The notes: a model not told the origin generated them from the letters alone. Numbered from the stretch's first letter, positions 32,622 through 42,922 are shown. The stretch: DNA of 64,000 nt from Phyto melanocephala (GCA_941918925.1 OW799233.1:71575578-71639577), one strand, 5' to 3'. A program made the numbers and translations.

Positions 32622-34312
32622 CACAGAGGAGTATTTGGCCTGAAAAATTGGCCAAAATTATTAAACGTGTTTTTTTAATTAAAAGTTCTAGTTTTTTGAT
32701 AGTTTTAGGTGTAGTATGATATAAGAAATCTAGTGGCAGATTTTAAAAAAATTACACTGCGCAACAAAAGTACACTGCACAAAAAAAAATTTTTTTGTCT
32801 CTGCTAGAAATAAAAGTATGTGGACTATATTGATTTTGATGCCCTTAATTCAAATCTGTTTTCCGTTTTTCTCTAGTAAGTAAGGATTTTCTGTTAAAGG
32901 CGTGGCATATTTCACTGTCTAAATCGTTGGGTTGCCTAATATATTTTGTCGTAACTTGAAAACGAATTCTCCGGTTTTAATAGCAGGAGGATCAGAAGAT
33001 GCTTCGAAAAATTCTGCTTAAACTAACCAAACACTATTTCGGAGTTATTAAAAATGTAATGGCGAAAAACAAAATTTTTTCCTGCTAAGTTCGTCAAATT
33101 TTTTGTTTTCAAAATGCCATAATGCCAATGTTTAAACTCATTCTTAACAGACTGTAAATATGTACATGCATACATATTATGATTTACGGTCTAATAAAAA
33201 AATTTTTTTTAAATTGTAAGGCTCTTATGAAACATTTTTTTTTTATGAAAAAAGGCTTTATTATATTTACTTTATATTATTAATACTTAATATACGGAAA
33301 AGTTAAACAAATAAAAATTCCTTAATCATTATTATGTCGTATGTATATCCTTATTAGCTGCATCATCGGTGTCAGGAAGAAGATGTGTGAAGGTTTCTGA
33401 TGAAAAAAATTTTTTTAATTACCCGTTCTGTTTGCGTACTGCTGCTTATAAAAGGGTCACTGCTAAAAAACCTATTCAAGACATCTCGATTTCTATCGCT
33501 TCTGCTGAACTTCCTCGTATAACTCGTACGATATAATCGTAAGTGCTTGTTTCTGTCCTCGGCAGCTTCTTCTGACAATTGAATGGTAGCCTGATACCTG
33601 GGTGCCCATGTATTTTTATGCACCTATATTTATTTTTTGTAAACTTATTTTTGTGATAAATGCTTTTAATAATTATTCTTATTAGGTAGGGTATATATTT
33701 TTTTAACATATAATGTTTTGTAGAGCAGGTATATAAAAATATCCTTTATGGGGATGCGTGGGACATTCCCTTATAACTATTATCGATAATAAAGAATTTT
33801 TCAAATTTATATTTTTCAAAATAATGGCGCAAACTTGCGCAAACTTTTTTTTTTTTGTTTCTAAAATTAGAGATTCCAAATTTTATTGTGGTATTGAACA
33901 TAATTCGTAGAGATGCTAACCTCACTTTCAAAAACCTCTTCTTTTTCTTTTTTTTGCAAAAAAAAGTTTATAATATTTTTTTTTAACCTTTGGACGAATT
34001 GTTTCAGCATTTTTAAATAACTTTTGATCAGACCTTTCAGCGAAAAAAAAATCATTGTTAAACCTTTATTCGTTTAGCCGTAAAAAAAATATCATAAAAA
34101 CATCCAGAAACCGAAAAAAACATTTAAATCTCATATAATTTTCTTCACTTTCCTGACTTTAGCAAGGTCTCAGAGCTACAAATCGCAACTAAAAGTCTTC
34201 AAAATTTACAATATAATGTAAAATATTATTGTCTGTCGGGCTGCGTACTTAGTTTTTAATATTTCTTAAAATTCAGTTTTGCCTTTTTGGCCAGCTTTTC
34301 AGGTCTAATGTG
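32622..34312 (-). mobile_element. Transib-like DNA transposon relic inside PolB
   Basis: 1691 bp bordered by the 5-bp duplication CGACA (32617-32621 and 34313-34317). Termini begin CACAGAG and, inverted, CACATTA, and both reach GRCCTGAAAA and TGGCCAAAA within 30 bases. A CACA start, 5-bp CG-rich target and RAG1-like transposase tail (33372-33700) together point to Transib. Removing it with one target copy leaves PolB in frame. Apart from the C-terminal piece the transposase is lost; the interior is AT-rich with AAAATTTTTTT runs. Confidence 0.65.
33372..33709 (-). pseudogene. Transib-type transposase, C-terminal fragment
   Basis: In one frame about 83 codons: LSEEAAEDRNKHLRLYRTSY, then TRKFSRSDRNRDVLNRFF and SSDPFISS. 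The S-E-x2-x-E-x2-NK pattern followed by a basic helix is where RAG1 and Transib carry the last catalytic Glu. The overlapping frame upstream (HPGIRLPF) continues the same protein with a shift near 33600. No upstream catalytic Asp residues remain. Confidence 0.5.
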
Positions 34313-34725
34313 CGACATTTAAACATACTCTTAATTAACTGAACTTGGTTTCCAACAGATTTAAGAACATTCAACTTATGTTCATCCTTCATACAATGAT
34401 TAAACCATTGTATAGGATCTATGTTTACATTGCATTCCCCACAAAATATTTTTTCGGAACATATTTTCTTGTTTTCTACACCCGTAATTGAATATTGTAA
34501 CTTACGTTTACTTGCAGCTGAAGTTGATGCTATGGCATCATCGTTGTCTAGTGTTGCTGGCACAGGTAGTTGATGATTTTTTTAATGTCCTTTTAATTCC
34601 TTACTTGTTAAGGACACATGACCACAAATAGTGCAAGGCACATGTATCCTCATATGTTGTTTTAAATTTCCTTTACAGGGAAAACTATTTTCACAAATAT
34701 GACACACAATTTTGGAAGAAAACAT

Positions 34726-35265
34726 TGTTATTGTTTAATTGTTAATTATTTTCTTTTTTCAATACTTTATTATTCACAAAAAAAAGAACACAGAAATTAT
34801 TGTATGAAAATTAATAACTTTATAAATTGGAGAAACACTATTGACTAAAATATTTGGTTATTAACCAAAACTATTTATATTATTTTGTCTTCACACTCTA
34901 CACCATAACTTTTATTGTTTATGTAATACCTAAGTACATCACTACACTTCTAACTCCATTACTATAAGTAGAGTCAAAGATACCAATCTCTGTCTCTTTT
35001 TCTCTTTGTGTGCCTACATGTTTGTATTCAATACACACGCTTGTTAGATTAAGAAAACACAGTACACCAACAAGAATGCTTATCAATTATCCTTACCAAT
35101 TTATATACGTCTGTCTGTCTGACTTCCCTATAGCTCTATGTGTCTGTTTGCGGCACATACTTGTTAAATCTAGAAATCAAACATTTCTAACCACGAAACG
35201 ATCATTACATCAAACAAACAAAAAAAATTAACTCAATTTACACATATATTACCGCACGTGGTATT
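34726..35265. other. PolB upstream region; no gene
   Basis: The minus strand has TATAAAG at about 34826 upstream of the PolB ATG. No terminal inverted repeat of the Polinton could be matched to the left side, so the right end of the element is not fixed. The stretch 34931-35107 recurs at 36083-36234 (diverged direct repeat). Confidence 0.4.
34931..35107 (+). repeat. Diverged direct repeat, copy 1
   Basis: Shares AAGTACATCACTACACTTCT, TCACACGCTTGTTAGATTA-type and AATGCTTATCAA blocks with 36083-36234. Copy 1 has an extra TCTCTGTCTCTTTTTCTC segment. Confidence 0.7.
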
Positions 35266-35986
35266 CCTTTTTTATACTCTTCACCTGTGGTGCACAAGGG
35301 TATATATAGCTTTGTCATTCCGTTTGTAATTTCTACAATTTTCATTTCCGACCCCATAAAGTATATATTTTCTGAAAGCCTATGAATAGAGGAGTCGATT
35401 AAGCCCTGACCGTCTGTCTGTCTGCCCGCCTGTCCGTGTGTTGGTTGAAATCAACTTTTAGAAACAACTATATATTCCTTAGATCTGTGTATGGTATCAA
35501 ACTCTTGGAAATATCCAGGAATGAATCGCTATTGAAATTCAGCACAATCGCCCCATAACTTTCTGAGATATGAGCCAAAAACCACGACCACCTCGTTTTT
35601 TTACACAATTACAACAACAACATACTTATATACATACATGCAAAAAACATGCCAAAAAATATATTAAAAATAAAAAAAAAAATAATAAAAAAAATTACAA
35701 AAAAAAAATTAAAAAAAAATTTTTTAAAAATTTTTGTAAAAAAATTTAAAAAAACATATAAAAAAAAATAAAATATAAATAATAGCTTAAATAAAATAAG
35801 ATAAAATTTTTTTGGCTCAGCTGGGATTCGATGCCACATTTAGTCTAACCGTATATACTGGTTAGACTATGTACGTATTTTATATGAGATGAATGGTGAT
35901 ACAAACAATTGTTATTGCATGACTACACGTTGTGAAGGGTATATAAGATTCGGCACGGCCGAATATAGCACTCTTACTTGTTTTAT
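35266..35986 (+). mobile_element. Dispersed fly repeat ending GATTCGGCACGGCCGAATAT
   Basis: Opens with TATACTCTTCACCTGTGGTG and GGGTATATATAGCTTTGTCA, has (GTCT)n near 35412, a long A/T-rich centre, and closes with GAAGGGTATATAAGATTCGG and CTCTTACTTGTTTT. The closing block recurs inverted at 46953-47090 and forward at 50310-50366, and the opening type recurs at 51346-51480. Non-coding. It lies between the two direct-repeat copies. Superfamily not determined. Confidence 0.55.
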
Positions 35987-36082
35987 TTATTGCCGCTGCT
36001 TAAATTTAAGGTTGCTTTAAACTATAATTTTCACACCCCTAAAATAATAATCCTTACTTAAAATATGTATGCTCTTGGAATA

Positions 36083-36234
36083 CACAAGTACATCACTACA
36101 CTTCTAACTCTATTCCTATAAGTAGATTCAAAGTGATCTGTATGTATGTTTTCAATTCACACGCTTGTTAGATTAGAAAACCCGCTACAACAACAAGAAA
36201 TGCTTATCAACTATCCTTAACAATTTATGAATGT
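36083..36234 (+). repeat. Diverged direct repeat, copy 2
   Basis: See copy 1 at 34931-35107. The two copies flank the dispersed repeat 35266-35986. Confidence 0.7.
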
Positions 36235-36372
36235 CACGTGACATTGTAAGGTGCACGGGCTATTGACAGGTGCTATTAACATCCAGGTCACGTACCATTA
36301 ACCAGTGCAGGTGTTAATTAATATGCAGGTCACGTGCCATTGACAGGTGCAGGTGTTATTGACAGGTCACGA
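36233..36372 (+). repeat. Short tandem array with GGTCACGTGCC units
   Basis: Three to four degenerate units of about 45 bp built from GTCACGTGCCATTGACAGGT and GCAGGTGTTATT. Two units keep a perfect CACGTG E-box palindrome. Locally more GC-rich than anything nearby. Confidence 0.65.
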
Positions 36373-36603
36373 GCTATGATTTGTGGCTTTAACAGAAAAT
36401 TGAGTTTGAACTCTCATTCCCTATCTACTTGTGTACAAAAAGGGATAAATATTTATAATTTATTTTTGAATTGAACTTTTTTGTAAGCATAAATTATTTT
36501 CTTTTATATAACTATACCACCTCTATTTGTGTTGTATAATTATTATTATTTTCTTAAATATTGTTAAATATTGATTTTAAGTACAATAACAATTTCTATG
36601 CAT

Positions 36604-36836
36604 GATAGATTAAGTGTCATTATTACAACTTGCCTTTGGTTATAGGTAGGATTTTGTCTGCTCGATAAATAGCTTTGCATTATTACAACTTCCATTTTTT
36701 TTTTGTTATTATTAATATTTAATGAATAAAAAAATAATAAATTAAGGGTTTATAATGCAAAGCCATTTATCTGCTAAACAAAATCCTGCCTTTAGCTAAC
36801 GGCAAGTTGTAATAATGGCCCTAAGTCTACTTAAAA
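36604..36836. repeat. Foldback: two ~80-bp inverted arms
   Basis: The left arm (about 36604-36690) contains CATTATTACAACTTGCCTTT, GTAGGATTTTGTCTGCTCGA and GCTTTGCATTAT. The right arm (about 36752-36836) contains the inverses with about 85% match. The loop is about 60 bp of A/T. No ORF; a hairpin MITE or an inverted duplication. Confidence 0.75.
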
Positions 36837-37790
36837 ATTGATAATTTGTCAATTACAATTGATATTTTTTGAGTTATAAGTAGTATTCCAAAAGTATTAA
36901 TGGAATATTATTGTAATTTGAAGAAACAAATCAATTGAATTTATAGATAATTTATATTTAACTCGTAGTTTTTGAAATTCAATTACTAACTTCGAAATTA
37001 TATTTATTATTTTTTAAATTTAATTAATAACTTTTGAAATATATTAGATAATTTTCAAAATTAAGTTTGAAAATATAGTGCATAGTTCTGAAATACAGTC
37101 AAAAATGTTAAAGCATGGGTAGTTTGTTTATTCAAACTAATATCAATATTAATATCGCAAAACGACGTTTAATGTGTGTTTTTGACCAAGTTGGTAACTT
37201 AAGATACTATTTGTAGTTCGACGCGATCTATATATGTATTGCATTTTAAAACAAATGCAATATTTTTTGTTCCATTCTCATAGTTTTGTATATGTGTTTT
37301 ATGTTCTTTTTTTTACTTATTTTTAAAACATATGTGATGTATTAAAGTTAAGTCACCGTTATGTTCTCATAGTTTGTACATGTTTTTATGTTTCTTATTA
37401 ACTTTTGTTAAATAAAAATGTGATGTTTTGAAGTAAAAGTTATATTATCAATAAATAAAAAAATGTACTGTTTTTTTTTAAAGTACTGTTTTTCCCCCTC
37501 AATGTACTTTTTTCACTTTTCAAATATGGCAACCCTAGATCGGCTACCTACATAGCTTTTCTGCTTTTATTTTTTGTGTAACATCAAATTGTATAGCATT
37601 GACACCTATTGTCACTGCCACCGGCACCATGGGAACATTAACAGACTGTCTACTCTGGTACAACTTTGGTGCACTGCTCTACAAAACCGGTGTTGTTGTG
37701 ACAGGCAAAGCAGTATTTAGACATCAACTAATTTTTATATAGATTTACTAAAAAAAATTACAAAAAAATTAACAATTTAGAAAAAATAAA
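36837..37790. other. AT-rich spacer, no gene seen
   Basis: Only simple A/T sequence. A TACTGTTTTTTT block at about 37465-37540 resembles one at 50855-50930. No ORF or repeat boundary recognised. Confidence 0.5.
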
Positions 37791-39189
37791 TCTATATATG
37801 TATATAAAAGAGAAACGTGACTGAATGACTGACTGATTCATCATCGCACAGCCCAAACGCAAAGAGCTAGAGACAATCGGTTCCCCTTTCAATGTACAGC
37901 TCCACTAAAAAGGGATTTTTGGAAATTCGTACTTTAAGGGGATAAAAAAGGGTGAAAACGGGTAAAATCTTATATTTGTTAAACTAAAAATGATACAAAT
38001 TAAATTCAAAAAGTGTTGTAATTTGCACAAAAAATAAGCTGACAGGTGTCTGACCTTTTTTTTGAATTTTCAAACCCTAAAGGGAAAAACGGGTAAAAAC
38101 TTTAATTTGCTACTTTTTTGACACACTGCGTAACTTCCAAACACATAAAAGTTAGGAAAAAGGTTTAAATTTTTTTAAGTAATCCGCGAAAAAATATTAA
38201 TAGGAATTCGGCATTTTTTTCAAATTCACATGTATAAGGGGTAAAAATTGTCCTTATTTTGGTAATTTGATAATTAGTATGTATTGCCTTATAGAATATG
38301 GACAAGTATTTAGGTGGCATTTTTGGAAACTTTTTTGGGGACAAAAAAGGTACCAAAAGGGGGAAAATTCCGAAAATGTATGAAATTCCTAATTGGACGG
38401 CCAATTTTCACAAAATTTTTTATTGGGATTTCACCAGATATAAAAAATTATGTAATTTAGTAAAAAATTAAACACATTCATAACAGGGTAGAAAGGGCAA
38501 AAATCGGGAAAAAAGTTTGGTACTTTTTAAAACATAATTTCTTTTATGCAAAAAAGAGTAGATATACTGACTTTAAATCATGTCTATTAAAATATTTTTT
38601 TGTTTCATAAAGATTTGAACATTTCAAACTTGGAAGTTAGAACTTGGACTAAAAATGTACTTTTTCGCATTTTTATGGTACTGTTTGTATTTTCTACGTT
38701 TATGAAGGTAGGATTGTACAATCAAGGACTTTTGAAGAAGGTACTTTTTTGAATTGTCATGGTACTTTTTGTATTTTTAACGTTTCGAAGCAAGAATTTC
38801 GAGATTAGTGACTATTGATACAAGGTAAGACTAAATATGTTGTGGGCGACCAAGAAGGTACTTTTCTAAATTTTAATGGGACTTTTTGTATTTCCTACTT
38901 TTATAAAGCTAATATAGTGAAATAAAGGATTGTTGATTCAATTTGGAAATGATATTGGAGACACAAAAAAGCCTTTTTGCATTTTTATTGTACTCTTTGT
39001 ATTTTTACGTTTGTAAACATATTATAATAATATTATATTATTACTCTACTTTTTATTTTTCTAAGTATATTGAATCAGAGATAAAAATTTTCATAAATTG
39101 AACCAAAAATATTTAATAATTATAAATAGAACTTGAGTATTCAATAAATAGTAAGAACTGCGCTATCGAAGTAGCGAGTTGAATGCTAG
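37791..39189 (+). mobile_element. Non-autonomous Helitron, second family
   Basis: TCTATATATGTATATAAAAG start after an A. The head has GACTGACTGATTCATCATCG. Tandem ~115-bp monomers (CAAAAAGGTAC, TTTTTGCATTTTTATGGTAC) fill the 3' half. It ends with a perfect hairpin CGCTATCGAAGTAGCG ten bases before CTAG at 39186-39189, followed by T. These are textbook Helitron ends. It ends 173 bp before a coding exon. Fragments of the family are at 52384 and 61552. Confidence 0.8.
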
Positions 39190-39362
39190 TAAGTAATAAA
39201 ATAAAAAATTCATGAATGCCAAAGAGCGATAAATAAATTTTACTATTAAAACTGTTCATTAAAAATAATCGGCCGATTGAACTAGGTTGTTTAAAACAAA
39301 TACAACTCTTTACAATATATGTAAGTATTTCGTTCTTTTTTTCATAACTATTTGTATTGCAG

Positions 39363-39754
39363 ATTGGACCATCATATGTACAATTACATATGAAATCTCC
39401 GTCAATGGGCCGTATAGAAGTTTTGCAAACAGTGACACCAATTGAACCTATGTTACAAAAAGTTGTTCATCGATTTTATGCACCAAGAATCTTGGGACCT
39501 TTCATGAAAATAGTAGTATTCGGTGAAAGTATTATGGTAACGTTTTTACATGTTATTCAAAACAATTTAAAAATTATAGTATTTTTTTACAGTTTGAACG
39601 CGATATGAATATGTGGAATCACAAGATGTTTCGAAAGCAGCCACAAATAGTTAAAGAAGAGATGTCCATTAAAATATTTCGCAATTGGTTTTCCCAATTC
39701 TATTCAGAAAATAGTCGACCATTTAGTGAAGCTTGTGACAGTCTTGATTGGTGA
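39363..39754 (+). CDS. nvd: Neverland-like Rieske sterol desaturase, last two exons
   Basis: Exon 39363-39536 follows TTTGTATTGCAG and ends before GTAACG. A 56-bp intron ends TTTTTTTACAG, and exon 39593-39754 runs to a TGA. The 111 residues (IGPSYVQLHMKSPSMGRIEV, FGESIM, then ERDMNMWNHK, KEEMSIKIFRNWFSQFYSEN and a final DSLDW) match the C-terminal region of DAF-36/Neverland proteins, the cholesterol 7,8-dehydrogenases that begin ecdysteroid synthesis. The Rieske and iron centres are in earlier exons, outside this window. Clean splice sites and an open frame mean a live gene. The name comes from recognition of the C-terminal pattern without a database search. Confidence 0.7.
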
Positions 39755-39877
39755 ATATTCTTTGATATTAATTTTCAAGACGCACTGCGAAAAACACTTT
39801 CATACAGATTAACAGCTCTTTCTGTTAAAAGATATATTATATTTTTAATTTTATTCAAATTTTATTTAATTCATACT

Positions 39878-40135
39878 TATTTTAAATAATTTACTAAATT
39901 CTTCCGGATAAGCTCACACAATGTTTCAATATTATTTATTTGGTTTTTGGATTTATGCTAGTATATATGCAAGATCATCAGCAAACGTAAAACGGTTTAA
40001 GTTTTCATTCTTAAAAACACAATGAAAATTCAAAATAAAAAATAATAAAATAAGTAAAACTATAAAAAAACTAAAAAATTCCAACCAACAATTTTTTTCA
40101 ATTTTATTTTTCTAACAAATTTTACATACATCATT
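39878..40135 (+). repeat. Diverged single copy of the 360-bp ribozyme repeat
   Basis: Matches the 58676 array unit through AATTTACTAAATT, TTTATTTGGTTTTTGG, AGATCATCAGCAAACG, a shortened hairpin part, and CCAACCAACAATTTTTTTCA. It is degenerate: the segment carrying the ribozyme GAAA and stem II is deleted, so it should not self-cleave. Confidence 0.65.
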
Positions 40136-40139
40136 TTTT

Positions 40140-41055
40140 CTGAAACAACCCAGTTGTTTTCGATTGGGTTGAGGACCAATGACTTAGGCGGGGAATTCTG
40201 CTGTTTCGATGTGTGGTATAACAACCAGTCTCGAACAACTTTTACGGTGCGCTTGGGGTCATTGCCCTGCTGGAAAAACCACTTATTAGAAGAAGGGTTT
40301 TAAAGCATGACTTCAAAGTTCAAGTTCTAATATGTTTTTATATTGATGGCGGTCCAAAACAAAACGACCCATCCTAGATGATGCCATAGCTTCCCAAACC
40401 ATTACACTGCCTCCACAGTGTTTTACAGTAGGTATGACATTCTTTGGTCAAGAGCAGTATTAGGTTTTCTCCAAACTTTTGACTTGCTATAATTTCCAAA
40501 AATATTATATTTTTTTTATCCAAAATAAGTGGTTTTTTTGTACAGTTCCGCTTTTAAAACCATAACTATATAAAACATTTATTACTGTTCTGGATATAAC
40601 AGTTACATTAGAAAATTTTCAAAGATGATCTGCCTCCTTTGGAGCACTTATTTTTTGATTTTGGTTCACTTCCTTTATAATACAGGCTGACTTCCAAAAC
40701 GTTCGTATATAAAGTTTCTATACAGTATTGCTACTGTATTTAAATCACATTCATATGCAAAGTTTCAAAACACTGCAACAACTATAAAACCGATGCATTG
40801 TTTGCTTTCTTATTGCGTTAAAAATACTTGGCGGCGGCGTTTTGAAATGGTATACATTGTATAATTATTGTACTGCGGCGTTATGAAATATGATGCTTTG
40901 TTCAAACACAAAGCAATTGACGTTTTGGAAGCCAGCCACAGCTAACATCCCTTCTTGAAAGCTTTTTTGGTCACCCGGATAGTGGCTTTCTTTCGGTACT
41001 GTTGCTGTTTTCATAGTTTCTTAGAATTATTTAGGTTGTAACTCGAGCTTCAACA
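40140..41055 (-). pseudogene. Tc1-like transposase fragment
   Basis: On the minus strand, the frame past 40141 reads a PIENN-type motif preceded by a catalytic-loop region (SLVLNPIEN) and DPKRTVKVVRDWL, then GRFVLDRHQYK. These fit the C-terminal half of a Tc1/mariner DDE transposase. Several stops and shifts. A small MITE (40685-40937) sits inside it, and distal sequence (40941-41055) may be the N-terminal part. Confidence 0.55.
40685..40937. mobile_element. Small MITE (253 bp)
   Basis: Inverted ends GGCTGACTTCCAAAACGTTC and GGCTGGCTTCCAAAACGTCA, flanked by ACA on both sides (40682-40684, 40938-40940). No ORF. Confidence 0.6.
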
Positions 41056-41073
41056 ATGTTTGTAACTTAATAA

Positions 41074-42922
41074 TAGTCCGGTCAAAATAAACATTTCAAA
41101 TTGCATTAACTCGCAAAAAGCTGAAAATTGGCATAGACCTTCAGTTCACGAATACAAATAATATGTAAAAAGTCCCCGTTGATCCGATGCTTGCTAAAAA
41201 AGATATTCGAGGTCAAAGGTCAAAAATATAGGTTTTTTGCATTTTTTCGTAAACGGTAAATATATCGCGAAAATGATTAAAGTAAAAGTTGTAGATTATT
41301 AAATTTCCTACAAAAAACGTTCTTATACTTGTTTGCTACGACCCACCATTCCAGAGATATTCCCGTTTGAAATACTGGATTGGATGCCTACGCCGCCTGC
41401 ATACAGAATTATACGTTAAAAAAATAATTTTTTTTGTTTGTTTCTGTTATACATTCAAAATTTAATCTATATGTACAGTCTACAGCTGGTATAACCTTGA
41501 GCGGCAGCTAGTTTCTACTCTATTGTTCGGACGGTGGTGGTTGAAAACCAGTTTTAATATATATATAAAGAACATACATATATAATATTTGTGCGTCAAC
41601 TATATTTTTAGTGTTGAATGTTTCTTTGCATTGAAAGTACGTACTCGTTACTGCTGCTTTTTATCACGATTTGTATTGTTTAATAGTTTTTGACAAAAAT
41701 GTCGAATTTGTGTTTTATTTGTAGTAAATCTTTGACTGAAGGTGACATTGTTGTTGTTGAACGTGGAATGAAAACTTTAATTGATTCAAGTGTTGAGAGA
41801 AATGATGGGTTTTTTGAATACCTAAGTAATAGTGAATCTGTAACCATTCATACGCAATGCCGAAAAATGTATACTCGTAAGAGTTCTATTGCTGCAGTTA
41901 AAAGGCAGCGTGATAAAGAACAAGCTAGTACATCTAAAATGTCTAAAATCAGTCCACCGCGTACTAGAGCGCAGCTAAGTGAACCTGATTTTAGTTTTAA
42001 AAACTATTGCTTTTTTTGCGGCAATAATGCAAGTGAAGAGGCTGAAAAAAAACAACCGCAAAAGTATAGGCGTAAAATCTGTAAAGTGTCTACATTAGAA
42101 TTTAAAGAATCTATTATGAAGATAGCTCGAAGTCGTTCTGATGATACTGCAAAAAATGTTATTGCTCGCATTGAGTATGTATATGATTTAGTTGCTGCTG
42201 AGGCTAAGTACCATATTAATTGCTACAACTCCTTCTTGAGACCCACTACTGGGGTGAAAAGCTGTCGTCCTCAAAATGAAGCTATAAATTCTGCGATGGA
42301 TAAAATATTTACATACATCGAAAATAGTGATGATTGCCAGTTTTCATTAGATGAATTAAAAAATTTGTGAAATTCCAACTATAGATAGCAGAACAATTAA
42401 GGCGTTTGAAGTTGAAGTATGGAAATAAAATTATTTTAACTGAAAAACCCGGAAAAGTAACATTTATTTGTTTTATCGATAATCAGCATCATATTCTTAA
42501 CAAAGCTTGGTATGAAAATAAAAAGAATAAATAGAAGAAAACCAAGGAGTAAACGAAGACATTATAGTTGAAGTTGAGCTCGAAGACTATCAGTCAGATT
42601 AAAATTTTTTTTATTTCATATTGTATTTTTTAATAATAAAATAAAAATAAATAAAAAAAATAAATAAAAGTATAAGAACGTTTTTTGTAGGAAATTTAAT
42701 AATCTACAACTTTTACTTTAACCATTTTCGCGATATATTTACCGTTTACGAAAGAAATGCAAAAAAACAATATTTTTGACCTTTGACCTCGAATATCTTT
42801 TTTAGCAAGCATCGGATAAACGGGGACTTTTCACATATTATTTGTATTCGAGAACTGAAGGTCTATGCCAATTTTCAGCTTTATGCGAGTTAATGCAAGG
42901 TTAGCCTTTTTTTGTGACTATA
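41074..42922 (+). mobile_element. DNA transposon with ~240-bp terminal inverted repeats
   Basis: Left arm about 41101-41335 and right arm about 42670-42898 are inverted copies with roughly 90% match (for example TTGCATTAACTCGC, GAAGGTCTATGCCAATTTTC in opposite senses). Outer 25 bases match more weakly, so the ends are approximate. It encloses one ORF (41690-42370). No target duplication could be fixed. The superfamily is unclear; the arms are much longer than in Tc1 or hAT elements. Confidence 0.7.
41690..42370 (+). CDS. Transposon-encoded zinc-type protein, 226 residues
   Basis: Intact ORF between the long inverted repeats. Two Cys/His modules: CFICSKSL..HTQCRKMY (about residues 8-62) and CFFCG..HINCYNSFLR (about 108-188), separated by a basic Ser-rich linker. 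This pair resembles an N-terminal region found in uncharacterised transposon proteins of insects and cnidarians. No DDE core follows; sequence after the stop (to about 42600) has acidic remnants (VEVELEDYQSD-like), so the catalytic part is probably deleted. Likely DNA-binding. It is oddly well preserved for a partial gene. Confidence 0.55.
   Translation: MTKMSNLCFICSKSLTEGDIVVVERGMKTLIDSSVERNDGFFEYLSNSESVTIHTQCRKMYTRKSSIAAVKRQRDKEQASTSKMSKISPPRTRAQLSEPDFSFKNYCFFCGNNASEEAEKKQPQKYRRKICKVSTLEFKESIMKIARSRSDDTAKNVIARIEYVYDLVAAEAKYHINCYNSFLRPTTGVKSCRPQNEAINSAMDKIFTYIENSDDCQFSLDELKNL

Larger units (their letters stand above)
28787..34725 (-). pseudogene. Polinton protein-primed DNA polymerase B with zinc-finger N-terminus
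   Basis: One gene read leftward from ATG 34725. The N-terminus has a good C2H2 finger (CHICENSFPCKGNLKQHMRIH) and a second finger broken by TAA 34582. Then come the Transib insertion (32622-34312), a frameshift near 32500, a 228-codon open stretch (31811-32497) with the RDSGWTLLQIKWL region, exonuclease motif VYADFE (about 31470), Cys/His cluster CHICSKSL..RDHCHL, YLDANNLYGWAM (first palm motif), NNSVYRKTMEN (Gly of the usual motif is Arg), YMDTDS in a shifted frame at 29452-29471, and KDESEGKFITEFVGL near the C-terminus. A 185-bp tandem duplication adds a further shift. At least six breaks: certainly inactive. Confidence 0.8.

Noticed and set aside
35010..35231. 73-codon plus-strand ORF
   Set aside because: Falls in a non-coding direct repeat; the second copy does not keep the frame.
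1717..35250. Terminal inverted repeats of the Polinton
   Set aside because: No convincing inverted match was found by eye between 1.7-2.0 kb and 34.8-35.25 kb; short GATAAGCAT coincidences are not enough.
35609..35839. 76-codon minus-strand ORF rich in Phe
   Set aside because: Translation of an A/T-rich stretch within a dispersed repeat.
38165..38404. 79-codon minus-strand ORF
   Set aside because: Inside Helitron monomers; not preserved in the 52386 copy.
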